A stretch of 64,000 nucleotides of DNA from Cyprinodon diabolis (taxonomy: Eukaryota; Chordata; Actinopteri; Cyprinodontiformes; Cyprinodontidae): contig CM060078.1 of assembly GCA_030533445.1 (NCBI GenBank), positions 19,802,591 through 19,866,590 of the forward strand, read 5' to 3'. Under the pieces are notes generated by a model. That model was not told the origin of the DNA and searched no databases. It worked only from the letters and a program-made list of their open reading frames with translations. Of the stretch, positions 22,231-35,269 are shown in pieces; position 1 is the first letter of the stretch, and each line of letters begins with the position of its first letter. The translations under genes and the position numbers were made by a program.

Positions 22231-25200
22231 AAAAGAAGGGTAATTTTTTTATAAAGAGAGAGCAGCAGGGCGTTGGAGAAGATTGGTGTTTAGTTCGTAT
22301 GGCAGGCTGTTTAGTCATATATTAAAAGCCCTTTCCTCTGTTTTTCAATTTGCACATCACTCAAATAAGATTCTTTTTAGTCAAAATCACATTCATACTT
22401 CAACCTACTACCAATAAGAATAAAATTTTATATACCTCGAAATGTTTACACATTTTAAGTAGCCATTTTGACATTTATCAACTTGACTGAGTATGTATGA
22501 TATCTGAAAAACATTTCTTCCTTCTTAAAGTAATACATATTTGACAATAAGAATATGAAGATATGAAGTTCATTTTTTAGACGTCTAGAATGTTTATTTC
22601 AGATGTGAAGAATGCCATTTTGTTTGAAATGTTAATTTCGACATTGCAAAGATGTATTTTTGATATTATAAAAACGTATTCAGTAAAACTGATACATATC
22701 AAAGTGGCCCGCCAAAGCCTGTAATTCCCTCATAATACCATTACGAGGGAAACAAGTTTACTTCTTGAATGGTTTTAAATCAATGTATTCTATTTAGTTG
22801 AAATTAACTGTCCGCAAGGGAGGATGAAGTATAAAGATATTTAATCATGTAGGGCCTGTGCCTCCTTTCTCAAATATAGAATAAAAAAAACATTAAGTAG
22901 AAGTTTTAAAGTCTTTTTGTTTAAAACATGATAAACATTCTGGCTGTAACCTGCTAGCTTTGGTGCTCTTAGTTTTCACACCAGGATTATTATTAGACTT
23001 TGTTTTGTAAGTCTTCGTCATGGAGTTACATCCATAGTTTACTGGATCACATTTTGCTTCCTTATTTCTTATATGATACATTGGTGGTGTCTGTAACTGT
23101 TTTTGTTTAAACTGAATGGCAAAAAAGAAGATATTTGTCACAGGAACGAGTGAATTATTACTTATTTCCGTATTCATGTTGTCATGAAAACAATCAGATG
23201 AGTCAAAGAAGTCAGCTGTTTGTGAACTTTCTTAAAAGAAAATCCGTCATCTGTTATAGTAGCTTTTTACAACTCATTTGGTTACTTTCAATGCACTTTT
23301 TTATACTTATAAATATGAAAAACATCCAAATTAAGCGTTTTCTACTCCATTAAAAGCAATTGGGACAGAATGGAGTTGGTAAATAATAAGTAGAAATCCG
23401 CCCATTCCATTCATTTGGTGCATTTATACTTTTTAATTTTCATGGGACACTTGAATGTTGCTCCGCGAGTGCATTTTTTTTGTACAAAAAAACCCTTTTT
23501 TGTTCGAAAAATAAAGAAAGTCCTTGTCTTTGAGTTGAGAAGGTCAGACAGTAAACGAGGCTTTGATACGCCCAAGGAAAATTACAATCAGAGCCCTTTT
23601 GTAATAACATTCATTGCACTATTTTCCTCTCTCTGTGTGTCCCCCCAGCTCTCTCTGCTGCGTAATTCCCTTGGTTTTGCGTCTATAAATATGACTGGGG
23701 AAGATGTATAATTTCTAATGAGAAAATGTATCCCTTTGGATTGAAAGCAGGGGTTTTTCCACACCATTGTTTGTTAGGAGGAGAGATGATACCTCAGGCT
23801 GTTTTGGCAGCGAATGGAGGCGGGGTAGTAAGAGGAGTCTGTCTAGGTCATTGCACATTTGCAAATTAGCATTTCAATCATACAGGTACAGGGCCATTCA
23901 GGCAGAAAATATACATGTTTTTTCTAATGCGGGGCATAAAAAGATAAACAAGATGCAGGGCCTCTGTGCGTCCTAAGTAAAACTAAAGATGCTCACATAT
24001 TCTATTCTGTGTAAACTCACAAACTCGCAGCGCTGTGTAATAACGGCTATTAGTAGATGACTACAAGATCGGGATGGGGGTGTTTTATTTGGAGGGACTG
24101 ATGTGACATTTGAATAACTGTATGCTGTCTATGATGGGCATTCTAATAAGCCTGAGCAAACACCTTTCGCCTGGTTCTCCCTGTCTCAGGGGCATTAATA
24201 TTAAAAAGGACCAAGCATTAGAACCGTGAAGCTGCTGTGATTGTTCAATCTGCTCTATGCCTTTACCTGATGCAGTGCTGTGCAAATGAGAATCTTCATA
24301 CCTCCCTGTTTGACCTTTTGTGGTCTATTTTCATGCTCGGAACTATTTTAGAATGCTTGTTTATACAGCTTTGTTTCAGTTGACATGTATGCGTCCATGC
24401 ATGTATGCATATTTCACCCTGATAAGCGTGCGCGTGTGAAAAACATACAGAGGGCCTCTTCTTCTTTTCTCTCCTCTCTCTCTTTTCGGTGCAGTTTCCG
24501 GCTCCTTCCTGTAGGTCCTATTTTTCAGTGCCAAAAGTGAGGTGTTTATACAGAATACTCAGTTTTACATACAGCCCCCCCCTCACACCCCTGAGCTACC
24601 GTTCTCTTCAGGCACTCCGTCGCGTGGTCCCAGTGTGGCGCAGTCACTGAAGACTCTGTGACAAATAGCAATTATATTTGTGTGTTCTTCATGAATCCAT
24701 CAAGCGCTGGCCTTTTAAAAATGCTCCCCAGATATTTGAGGCTGTCAGCTACTAGTAGCTGGGACCAAATTGGGATGCTGCTTAGACAGTCAAGAACCAC
24801 TCAGCCCCTAGTTTCCCCTGTGATGTGTGTGACAGCGTGTGTAGGGGAATACCATGTTTTATTCAACTACAAACGAACACCCTCAACAGTTGTTGATGTG
24901 CTGGAAATAGGGCAGTTACAAGTCCAATTTAAGGCTTGCGTGTGCGCATATTATGTGTGGATGTCCAGTTCTTCCTCTAAAGCATGTTCCGTTGCCTATG
25001 GTTAGGTAGTGTTCATTCAGTCATTTCAGGACTTCTGTGCGTTCTTAGAAGCTTGACTTACAATTTTTTATTTTATTTTTTTTTAACCTACTTGGATTTG
25101 TAAGTTATAATCTCAACATTTCAATTTCAATTCAGTTTTAGTAGAAACTATGCAGAAGTGAGACCAACTAATGACTATTTACTAAAGTTCGATCTTTTTC

Positions 25201-25823
25201 AAAAACAATAATAAAATTATTCACTCACAAAAAGAACAATATCATGTAGTAAAAGCACATTTCTGACCCAAAATACTCCTATAATCCCACATAGATATCA
25301 GAACCTACAATTATCTCTGGCCCACAGCATGACAGACCTGCTGCTGTACTTATGAGTGGGCATGAGGGATATTTGCAAAATACTAATCCGTTGTTCAAAG
25401 CCAAACTTTTAACCGTAGTGTCCAGAACCAAAAAGGGTTTAATTATTTGTATTTTAATGATTATGTTATTGTTAATATTTCAGAAACATTAGCAAACTCA
25501 GTATGATTTTGTTTGTGAAGGTCAAAAAAGACAGCTTTTATTGTGGTTTCAGTCAGTATACAGATGACGTCTCATGACTGTTTTAAAAATTGTCTAACCG
25601 CAAGAGGCCATTTAAAGAATTTATGTGTACATTGTTTTATGACTTTTTGTCCCATTTCCTACCAAAAGAAGAACAGTTTTTTAGTTTTCAGATAGATTCC
25701 TCTAGAGTGATTCACTTTTTCATGTGCATGAGTGTTTATGAAGTTATTTGAAATTAGTGGGGTTCCACAGCCTTCAAGCTGATTGGCCTGAAGATGCTAA
25801 GTTATGTGCTTTTCTCTTTTTTA
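22231..25823. other. mdfic: mdfic intron 2, unique-looking sequence
   Basis: No exon or mobile element is recognised. The interval 23400-24300 has balanced composition and several TAATT motifs. Conserved non-coding elements are possible but undemonstrated. Confidence 0.4.
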
Positions 25824-26480
25824 ACCTGCCCCGTCCACACGAAGTCAAACCCTGGCCTAAACGCACACATTTTTCACCAAACCAGCCTCTCATCCATACG
25901 AAGCCGGCGTTTCGGGGTCTGTAAATGATCTTTTTTTTATTAAGCCTTCAGAGTGGGAAGATTTTGAAACGCTGTTTTCGCGGTTCCATCTTTAAGCTCT
26001 AACCGCATTTTTTTTTTTACACGCATGCGTCATAGCGTCGCCTCTAAAAACGCATGTGCGACACAGTATCACAACAACAATGCCGCTGTACTGTGTTGAA
26101 TGGTTGCTGCTCATGCTACTCACCCTGCTGTCGGGCTTACAACAGAATCCTCTTCTTCTGGAATATCTCCAGGAAGAACAGAGCAATATCGACGACATAG
26201 TTCAGCACCTGAATTTGACTGAACCACGAAAATGGACCCGCAGGGGTTTTCTGGTTTGGTTGTTGTATAAATATTATTGCGCATGCCCAACATTTCGTTG
26301 CCTGTTTTCGCCTATTTTTGCTTTGGCACCACAGCGCCACTTACAGGCCTGGCATACATTTTGCAGCGTTTCATGCATTCGTGTGGTCGATCACATTTAT
26401 TTTACGTCTCCGTCTTTACGACAAACGTTCTGGAAAATATTAGCGTTTCGTGTTCGTTTTGACTTTGTGTGGACGGGGCC
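25824..26480 (+). mobile_element. Harbinger-like non-autonomous element, copy 1
   Basis: The ends are ACCTGCCCCGTCCACACGAAG and the mirror GTGTGGACGGGGCC, flanked by TTA at 25821-25823 and 26481-26483. A 3 bp TTA/TAA duplication is typical of PIF/Harbinger elements; the superfamily call is an inference from that. The sister copy is 59287-59925. Inside is a leader frame starting at 26080. Confidence 0.7.
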
Positions 26481-26517
26481 TTATTTTCATCTTTACTGTA
26501 GTGGAACTCCTTGTTAG
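26080..26517 (+). pseudogene. Remnant N-terminal transposon ORF
   Basis: The frame starts MPLYCVEWLLLMLLTLLSGL, then LEYLQEEQSNIDDIVQHLNL and PRKWTRR. It matches the sister copy at 59547 residue for residue, apart from a few changes, up to the Arg-Arg. After that the two copies differ completely, so the original ORF was probably deleted at that point and the rest is chance reading frame running out of the element. It may be the start of a Harbinger nuclease, but the catalytic part is absent. Confidence 0.45.
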
Positions 26518-29500
26518 TCATAACCCCATTACTTTTAAACTAATAAATGATTATTCTGATTGTTCATGGGCAATTTAAGGCAAGCTGCCATATATTCTTT
26601 ATTTTTTATTTTTATGGATTTACAAAGATCTACTTACATCTGATTTTGTTCGATGATACATTTTGTTGTCTTTCCAAAGGGAAATAAGATGGTGTTTGTC
26701 ACTTTATTTATACCCCAAATAAGAATTCTAGGAAAACTTGGATCAAGTTCAATGGCTCAAATGTAAATAAAAACAATGATTTGTTAGATTATTTAATCAG
26801 TAATTTTGTTTAAAGCAGTAAATTGGATTTGCTTTTTCTTTTAGTGAATTTATTCAGTAATTTCAATATTCAATAAATCATTTAGGCTGATTTAAAAAAA
26901 TGAAAATATGTTTAGGTATCAAGTGACTCAAAAGTATTAACTGAAATTTCTACCTTGGATTTCCATTTCTTGAGTAAATGCACAGTGAAAAGTTTGAATG
27001 GAATCCAATCCTACAGTTTTTCCTCATTCCTCCTTTTCCCCTTTATCTCTTCATTTGTCTCCCTGTGACTGTACGAGTCTGTCATTGCCATCTTTGACAG
27101 TATGATCATTATTATGATCAATGATTATGAATATTGCTCCATTGTGTCCATTAATCTCAGTCACCATTTTCAGCAGGTTAAAAATAAAAGACTGCGACTG
27201 TGTGATTACTGTCCCAGCCAAGGACCTGCTGTCGAGGAGCTGAAATGTTCTGAGTTTAGCCACTTCTTTGAGGCTCTGCGATGTGTCTGAAACCCGACTA
27301 ACCGCTTATGTACTCTAATTTTTACTTGGTGGTTTCCTAATAAGTATTTATACATAGGCAAATTGGAAGGTTGACTTCCTCCAAAGGGAAGGTAATTATG
27401 CCTACGAGATTTCTCTGGTCGTTTTTATGCATCGACATGGGTTTGAATGTGAGGATCCATGCGGCCGCTTCACTTAAACTGAACACGGGAAATAGCTGTT
27501 ATTAAGCTTATTATGACACTTTACATATTGGATAAGTAACTTGGCTGATATAAAGATTAGTTGGTTGTGTTTTATTTTATGCACGCAGCTTCAATCCATC
27601 TTTTTTACTGGGGTTTAGGTGTTGAACTGTTAAGACTGGTTTTTGTTTTAACCGTGTGAAACTTTACTCTATCCCAAACTGTGTGTCTAACTGAAAAGGC
27701 ATTTATTATATGGCTTTTCACTGTGCTTATCTGAGATTGTGAGACGGGTACAAAGTCCAACAGGGAAACTAAGATGTCTCTTACCACAGCAACAGTCAGT
27801 TCTTGCTGTGCCCTGGGGTCTCCTCCCTGTGCAACATGCCTGGAAATCCCCCAAATACCTCCTCATTAAATGCTGACACCACCTCAATTGACTTTGGGTG
27901 CATAGTAGCAATTGCTGTTTTTATTACAGTTAAAATAAAACAATTTGTATGTTTTATATATAGTTTTATTTTGCGAGTGACGCTAAAACTTTAGCCTAAA
28001 ATATAGATGATTAACTCCAAAAAAAATCTGTCATATTTTTGAATGTTTTGTGCAGAAGCCTTTATGTTTTATTCTCGTTTTGCCCTTTATTGTATAGCAG
28101 AACATAGCAAAGTTACACCAAACATTTTGGGAAATTATTGGAAATTTCCAAAGAGGATGTTTCTAATTGAATAGAGATACCACTTCTTTTACAAATTGTA
28201 TTCTTTTAGGTATGGAATTTTATAGAAAAAGCATAATTCAGCATACTGACCAGCAACAGGCAATCAATAAAGGTTGTAAATAACAAGGTAAGCTTTTGTT
28301 GTATGTTTTTGTTTCATTTGCCCTGGCAAGCCGACTTCAGTTTGACTTTTATTGCATGTACAAAGGAAAATAATCTGCTAAATGAAGAACTTTTTACAAA
28401 AGTCTTTAGTTCTGTATTTTTCAGGCTGAAACAGGTGTTTTTAGTCCAATGTGTAAATATGATATGAAACAAATAAATTCAGATTAGCTGCTAGAACAAC
28501 AAATATCCTTGTCTGTATCTACTGAAGCTTTGCAAACTGTGATAACACTCTGATTACACACTGTGCTAACTCTGATAAACAAAGCCAAAAATGACTACAT
28601 AAGCGGGGGAACATCCGAAAGCTGCACTTATTAAAAATGTGTGACAACCAGCAACAGATGTACCATGTTGCGAGTCTCCTTGTTAGAAAGCTTTAGTCTC
28701 TCCATACATTGTCATGGACGGGCTTCTTTGGCTTTTGTCTATCAGAGATAAGAAAAAAAAATCCATCAACCTGGCCTTAAAATCAGGGCATAATCAATTC
28801 CATCGTGTTCTATGCGGTTGTCTAATTCAAATTGCACGGAATCCTGATCCCTCAAGTCTGTATTTGTTTATTAAAGCAGAGCTCGGAAGCCTGTATGAGG
28901 AGAAGGCGAAAGCCCAGAGTGCGTACTTAATTGCTTTGTTTTACATCCACATTCACGTCCGGCCTCTCCCAGGGTGATGTGTTGTTAAAAACTGCAAGGC
29001 CCCATTCCCACACTCCTGCTCCCTTGTTAACTGTAATTGCACTTGTTGGTGAGCTGACAGAAAGAAAATAGAAATGGAAACAAATTACCAGCATCACATT
29101 AACTTCCATGTGTACATCAGCTTTGGAAAATGTGCTCCTTTCTCTTTCTTTGGACATCTGGAAGCTTGCAAAGGTTTCTGTTACAACAGCCGGTAAATGT
29201 GACAGAATATCAAGTTTAGTTGCAAAGATACCATATATGCAGTGCATATAAGGCCTAAAATAAGTAAGAAAGGTTCGCTCAGACAAACTTAAAAAAAAAA
29301 AAAGGCAGATGAATAATTCACCAAATCTGGCAGCGTGTGCACATGTACCGGGGCTCTGATGTGCAGGGAAGCTAAAGCAGGAGTTAACTCCCAGTAGAGC
29401 TGAATGTGCAAGGTGTTCCTCTCAGTGAAATGCCACCTCCTTTTTCCTCAATCGCATCCTTCCTTTTCCTTCTTATCAGACAGGTTGGTGTCTCCTGGCT

Positions 29501-30256
29501 TTTTGCGGCTGTCACACACGCACTTAGAAGGTCTGGTTGAGGACATCTCTGAGTTTTCAGAGGAGAGAAGATCATTACCGTTGCAGACAGCAGTCATTTC
29601 ACAAATTTGTACACTATCACAGGCTGCTTTTTCTCGTTTTTTGCCGTAATAATCTCTCCGTCTCAAACTGACTTTACTCACCAAAGAGCTGCTGCCACAA
29701 ATGTGTTTGACTACACAGGTGGCTTTTATGATTCTTTCACATGTGAAGTTACACGTTTTCTTCACTCACTTGCTTAGGGTTGAAATATAAGTCAAAGGCT
29801 TGACAATATCGTCTTAAGAAGGGTGGCACATCAGGTGAAAATTCAAAGATGGCTGAAAGTTTAAGACTTTCCTTCATATTTAAGTTAGTGAAACATTTTA
29901 ATGTCTCAAGGAGAAGTATTCACTGTGGTGGCAGCAGCATGCTGAGGGGATGATTTTCTTTTTTTTGAGTTGGTGGTTCAATTACCCAATATAGGAGCTC
30001 AGGTATTTAGATCAAAGGACAGTTACAATGACTGACTTAAAGTCTGGCGATAAAAATCTGATGCTTTTTTACAAGTATCTATAACTCTGACCTGTTAGGG
30101 CTGATTGATTACAATTAACTCACATTTTCTTGAGTTTCTTTTCTTTTGTTTTGATTTTGCAATATTTGATAAAGTGATTATTGTAATTTGATATTTTTTA
30201 GCTTAATTTAAGACTGCAGAGAACTCAAAATGATATCCTCTCGCTTTTTTCAACAG
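26484..30256. other. mdfic: mdfic intron 2, distal part
   Basis: No mobile element with clear ends. Several stretches look unique and non-repetitive (27050-27470, 28480-29120, 29390-29760). The intron ends with TTTTTTCAACAG at 30245-30256. Confidence 0.4.
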
Positions 30257-30649
30257 CCCAACCGCAGTCTCTGTCTGATCCAAAGCCAGCGTCTTCCGAG
30301 GAGGCAGAAGGAGATGCTGCCAAGGACCAAAATGGCATCCACCACAAGAGCTCGGGCACGCCCACGGTGACCAGTGCCAACGGAATCCACTCCGGCGTCG
30401 GTACTCCTGAGGGCACTAGGACGTGCACCTGCGGTGCCAGCATCGGGACTAGCAAAACTGGCGGGTCAGGCCCCGGACACAAAACGGCAACAACCGCACC
30501 AAAGACAGAGCAGCCCAGAAGGCAGCCGTCCACTCCCGTGTCTCACAGGGTGCAGAGGAAGCTGAAGTCTAGCTTGTCAGTCAACAGTGACAGCAGCAGA
30601 AGGAGCAAAGGCAGCTCCACAGGCTCACAGAAACCTCCTTTACCAGAGG
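30257..30649 (+). CDS. mdfic: mdfic coding exon 3
   Basis: The acceptor is TTTTTTCAACAG|CCCAACC and the donor is CAGAGG|GTTAGT (intron from 30650). The exon is 393 bases (131 codons), phase 1 at both ends. It encodes residues 69-200: [16 protein letters not shown]..., then NGIHH, a Gly/Thr/Ser/Pro-rich low-complexity stretch, and a basic Ser-rich block ([20 protein letters not shown]) leading to the I-mfa domain. NGIHH and SSLSVNSD correspond to segments I recall in mammalian MDFIC and set it apart from MDFI. The basic block could act as a nuclear localisation signal (inference). An alternative acceptor AG at 30266-30267 would shift the frame and is rejected. The exon is GC-rich against its AT-rich surroundings. 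Confidence 0.94.
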
Positions 30650-31874
30650 GTTAGTATTGGCACACATTAGGATAATGTTAGCAATTAAGGAAGATTAAAA
30701 CCCTGTACTAATACAGACTAACTTTTCAAACTCCTAATGATATACTTCAATCTTTTCATCTCAGCTTCTGTTGATCCTAACATCATCTTAACATTATTAG
30801 CAGAGTTTCTAGCAGCAGGGTCTAATCAGTAAAGATATTTTTTCAAATAATTTAAACACTATTGAGCAAAAAGACTTTATAGCCCTCTTAAACAGTTAAT
30901 ATATTTCAAATGAAATGTATTTTTTTCTGTTTCTAAAAGTTATCTATTAGTTCCTTTTCTTGAAGATAGTGTGGGCAGTGTTTGACCGTATTCAGTGTGT
31001 ACGGCCTGGGGTATTTTCTTGGAGGCTCATAGAGTAATACCACCATCAGCTATAGATAATAAACTCTAACCTTCTCTCACCTTTTAATGATGAAGGTGCC
31101 TGATCCCTCGTATTTATCACTCCCGTCAAGAAAATGACATCTTATCTCTCTCCTATGGCTTTTATTTGCCTTAACAGTAAGTCAGAGGGTGCATTTGGCA
31201 TGCGGGGAAGCCATCTCTTTTGTCAGGTGCAAGGCTGAGGTGAGTCCAGTAATGAAGGCGGCTGCCCGCTCCTCTTCCGTCGGGGAGATAGGTGTGAGTG
31301 TCTAACGAGGTCTGAAAACGCGGGGTGCCTATTATAAGTCGTGACCAACCATGCTTGGGCCCCTCACACCTCTCTTGGCCCTTTTTGGCTCTCCCCAGAT
31401 CCCGTCAGCAACACCTTGGCCCTCATTAGCAGGGCCCCATTGCTTCACTCTTCCATCTAATGCTTTTGTTGGCCATATGTTCTTCTGCTTTTCAATACGC
31501 TATTAGGCTATAAGCATATTTATTATTGTTTACTTTAATACAAGTTTATTGCAATACATACAATCAGATATCATGGCTGTTGAAAGTAGAGTATTATTCA
31601 AAATGCTGAAAATTATGTATGGCTGATAAAAATAGGTTTTAATACAGAGATTTTAATATGACCCACCAAGATTGCTGACTTGACATTTATACAGCAGTCA
31701 CTGACCTGCAATACAAAAAAGGTAAGCCTCAAAAAGTCTTTCTAAAAGAAGCTGGCTGTTTAGATAGCTGTTCAAACATACTGAATAAAAGTTTTTTGGA
31801 AAAAAAATCTGGCAGAAAAACCAACACAGGGAAGGATAATGGCAGACTGAGGATTTGTCTATTCATGAATTTGA
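30650..31874. other. mdfic: mdfic intron 3, proximal part
   Basis: No repeat ends or exons are recognised. The interval 31180-31480 is GC-richer and looks unique. Confidence 0.4.
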
Positions 31875-32690
31875 AGGGGTCATAGAAGGATTATATAGGG
31901 TATTTGGGGCTGGTCCTTAAGGTCTCTGAATAGGGTGTGTAACACTGGTTGGGCTGAAAATGGCATATTTGCTGTTCTGAGCCTCAATGAAAGCCTGGTT
32001 AAAAGCCCCTGAATGAAATGACAGGTTTTCTTCCTTTTATGGTATGCTAATGAATATTTAGATGAGGTTACCAGACGTCCTCTCTTTCCCGGACATTTCC
32101 TACTTTTCATACCTAAAAAATGTCCATGGGGAATTTCAAAATCGTCTGGGATTTCGGTCAACTACAGTGCAGCACGTAGTTGAAATAGGGAGCCAGCGGG
32201 GGACGGAGAGACCAAACCTTGTAACGATAGCCTTCAGATCCTTAGAAAGACTTTTCCCCTTTCTCCATGCAGCCATGAACAATGCATTTATGCCTGTGGT
32301 TCTTGGTCATTTTCAAAAGAGAAACTGCATGCTTTATAATTCTTGTAGAAGTAAACCTAACTGTAGGCTAAACAGCTAAACTGGTGTCTTTCATCTACCT
32401 CTATTCATGTTCTTGGGCCATTGAACCAGTGGGCTGGTCTGTATGCCAATTTCAGGGCGTGACAAAAGTACAGGCCAGAACCAAATAAGGCAACATCCCA
32501 GAATTGACGTCAATTCGGCGCTTCGTCTGAATTTGCGCGTTTTATGGTGGAAGTTTAGAATTGTGAGATTTGCAGATAAATGAGGTGTCAATGGGGTTTG
32601 AACTTCTCTATACTTCTATACTTTCACCCACTGAACTATCGTTATTCAACTATGACACTATAAACTCTGTTTTGCATTCTATGACCCCTA
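31875..32690. mobile_element. Non-autonomous DNA element, AGGGGTCATAGAA termini
   Basis: The left end AAGGGGTCATAGAAGG and the right end GCATTCTATGACCCCTATAA are inverted copies. The inside includes a second repeat-like block, GGTTACCAGACGTCCTCTCTTTCC (32066-32090), itself similar to a common vertebrate repeat, suggesting nesting. The block GAATTGACGTCAATTCGGCG at 32500 is a short palindrome. No transposase. Confidence 0.5.
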
Positions 32691-33555
32691 TAAGAAAACT
32701 GTAAAAGGTCTGGCTAAAGCAAGAGCTTTTAAGAACACCAACACATGTACTGTATATACTGACAATTGTAAATCAATGTTCAAGAATCTGGATAAAGAGC
32801 AGAGAAGTCCAGCATTGAAGTTGTTTGTGGTCCAGGTTGAAGTCTGCTCCGTCCGAGATGTTTTTCTGTCGAGTTTTAAAAAGTCTAAAGTCAATGAAAC
32901 CATCTGTCAGAACATTTTAGATCAACTCATACTTCTTAGTTGTAACAAAGGGAACACTGCTAAAGGTACCAAGACCTCCATAAATGGTATGGTATTGTCT
33001 TTGAAAATCTAACTTAGAATTTGAGAGACACAGATGCAAATAAGCTCGAGGTTACATTTAAAGCAACACATGCTTAGGCAATTCTTTATCGAACCACATG
33101 ATGATTGTATCCATAGCATGTCTCATTGATGCAGTAACTCATGCAAAACAAGCCCTGACCAACCGTTAATACACTGTAATTACATGGGCATACCTTCCTG
33201 ACTTTTTTCTAACACACTTTTACCCTAATTTCAACTTTCCATTATTATGCTTGCTTACTATTCTTGATTGATGATGCCAGTCACACAAATCAGCAGTCCT
33301 TTCAAGAATTATGTACTCTAAGTCATGATTTAAGATTGTCAAAGCTATATTATGTGGTATTCCATATTTTTTGAACCATAGATTTTAGGAATCAAAAACC
33401 TCTAAGTCATAATTATGAAAATTAACCAAGTCAAAGCTTAAAATATATTATCTTTTCTGGAAGAAAATCTGTATAGGTTTCACTTTATTGCTCCAAGCTC
33501 AATTAATTTTAAACTGTAATCAGATGAAAAGCTGCTGAGATCCAAAGATGATTTC
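32691..33555. other. mdfic: mdfic intron 3, nothing recognised
   Basis: AT-rich sequence without repeat ends or coding similarity. Confidence 0.45.
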
Positions 33556-34858
33556 CACTGATGTGACTAACGGCGTTGAAAGTAACGGCGTTACTAACGC
33601 CGTTACCTTGTTTTAGTAACGAGTAATCTAACTAATTACTTTGACTGTAACTATAACGCAGTTACCATTGCAGACACCCCGTTACTGCGCGTTACTCAGG
33701 TCGCACAATGAACCTTTTTTCATGATAGGACTCGTGCGCAGCTGCGTGAAGCTGACACCCCACCCACGTCAAAAAACTCTGCAAATAGACTGAATGGTTA
33801 GTGCAACGTTAGTGCAGATTTGTGCAGAAAAAAAATATTGTTTGTGCTACTTTTGTTTAAGAGATATTAAAGATTATTTTTTAGGTCATCCAGAGGTGCG
33901 CGCCTTGTCATGAGAGAGGGGAGGATTAGAATGGCTGATGTATAGTGAGATTCCGTCTGTCAGTTGGTAGGTGGGTGTTTCTGCTGGCGGGTGTTAACGT
34001 ACAGCACACACAGAGAGATGGAGAGTGAGGATGACTCCAGCAGCAAAACAGCGTTTTCCAGATGGAAATACCGGTGTTACGTCGAGCTGCGTTTCCCCAT
34101 CAGATACGGTTTCCTCTGCATCTCCGCACAGCGCAGGCGGCACGAGTCACCGCGCAAGCGACAGGAAACGCGCATGCTCTCTAAAGGCGCGCAACAGTCG
34201 CCCTGTGCTCGCACCACAGGAGAACTATGGAGAGCGTGAACGATCAAATGATTAACCTGACAACAGCCAGAAATGATAGCCTATATGGAGAAAGGGAGAA
34301 ATCTGGATGGATGGATGGATAGATAGATGGATACTCTGCCTTCTCAACCTACTGTATTTTTTATTTTAAACATTATTTGATGGCCTTTGTGGCAGGGATG
34401 GAGATCCATATTTTATGTCACACACAGAGTATACATCTAGATAGATAGATGGATAGATAGATGTTGCAGTATCTATAACAACCCAAACACACAGGATTTC
34501 AGAATTAGACATCCCCAGTTATTAATTTCACCAGATCTGAATGCCCTGTTAAAAAACTTCACATTGCGTTCCCCCCTGATGTCATTTACATTGAGTTGCA
34601 ATAAATGCAAAACTCTGCAGGTTCTTGTCTTTGTCGTCCGCTCTATTCAGCTGGCTTTGGAAACACACGGCGAGAAGGTGGAGGCTGGGTGGTGAGGGTT
34701 ACGGGGGCGAGAAACGCAAAAGTAACGTAATAGTTACTTTTACTAGTAACTAGTTACTTTTATTGTGGAGTAACTCAGTTAGTAACTCAGTTACTTTTTG
34801 GGGGAAGTAACTAGTAACTATAACTAATTACTTTTTCAAAGTAACTTGCCCAACACTG
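33556..34858. mobile_element. hAT element, internally deleted, 1.3 kb
   Basis: It is flanked by a perfect 8 bp duplication ATGATTTC (33548-33555 and 34859-34866). The right terminus CAAAGTAACTTGCCCAACACTG and the left CACTGATGTGACTAACGGCG are imperfect mirrors. Sub-terminal regions are full of AGTAAC/GTTACT motifs, which hAT transposases typically bind. A frame from 34018 (MESEDDSSSKTAFSRWKYRC) may be the N-terminal leader of a lost hAT transposase. The catalytic part is absent. A GATG/GATA microsatellite lies within. Confidence 0.85.
34305..34332. repeat. (GATG)n/(GATA)n microsatellite
   Basis: Tetranucleotide GGAT/AGAT repeats, with a second short block at 34436-34462. Both lie inside the hAT element. 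Confidence 0.85.
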
Positions 34859-34866
34859 ATGATTTC

Positions 34867-35269
34867 AAACTAGCGGAGATAAATTGGCAGTCAGGCCTTT
34901 ATTTGCTGCCTTTTGTATGCATCAGAATCCACACTACGAAAACAAAAGGCTTACAATCATCCTCAATTTTTCTAAAGCATAGATGAAATGCATCCACCAG
35001 AGATGGTCTCGAAGTGTCATGTTTTCCACATCTTAATTGGTGAAGAAACAGAGGAAGGCAGAGAAAATAAACATACTAACAGCTCAACAAGTCTCATTAC
35101 AGCTTTCGCATGTTGCTTATTTGAAGACGCCAGAGCTCTCAGTATCAATATGCTCGTTCTCAACTGTTTATTTCCCCCCGGATAGCAGCCAAGCTGTTGT
35201 TTGAATGTTTACATGGATTAACATAATCTGTTTGCCTGTGAAATTAGCCTCCTAAACAGCCCCTCTGAA
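34867..35269. other. mdfic: mdfic intron 3, nothing recognised
   Basis: Sequence of mixed composition between the hAT element and the CpG-richer stretch. No gene or repeat ends are seen. Confidence 0.4.

Noticed and set aside
30266..30267. Alternative AG acceptor for mdfic exon 3
   Set aside because: It would shorten the exon by 11 bases and break the frame. The acceptor at 30255-30256 keeps phase and restores the RTQPQ junction.
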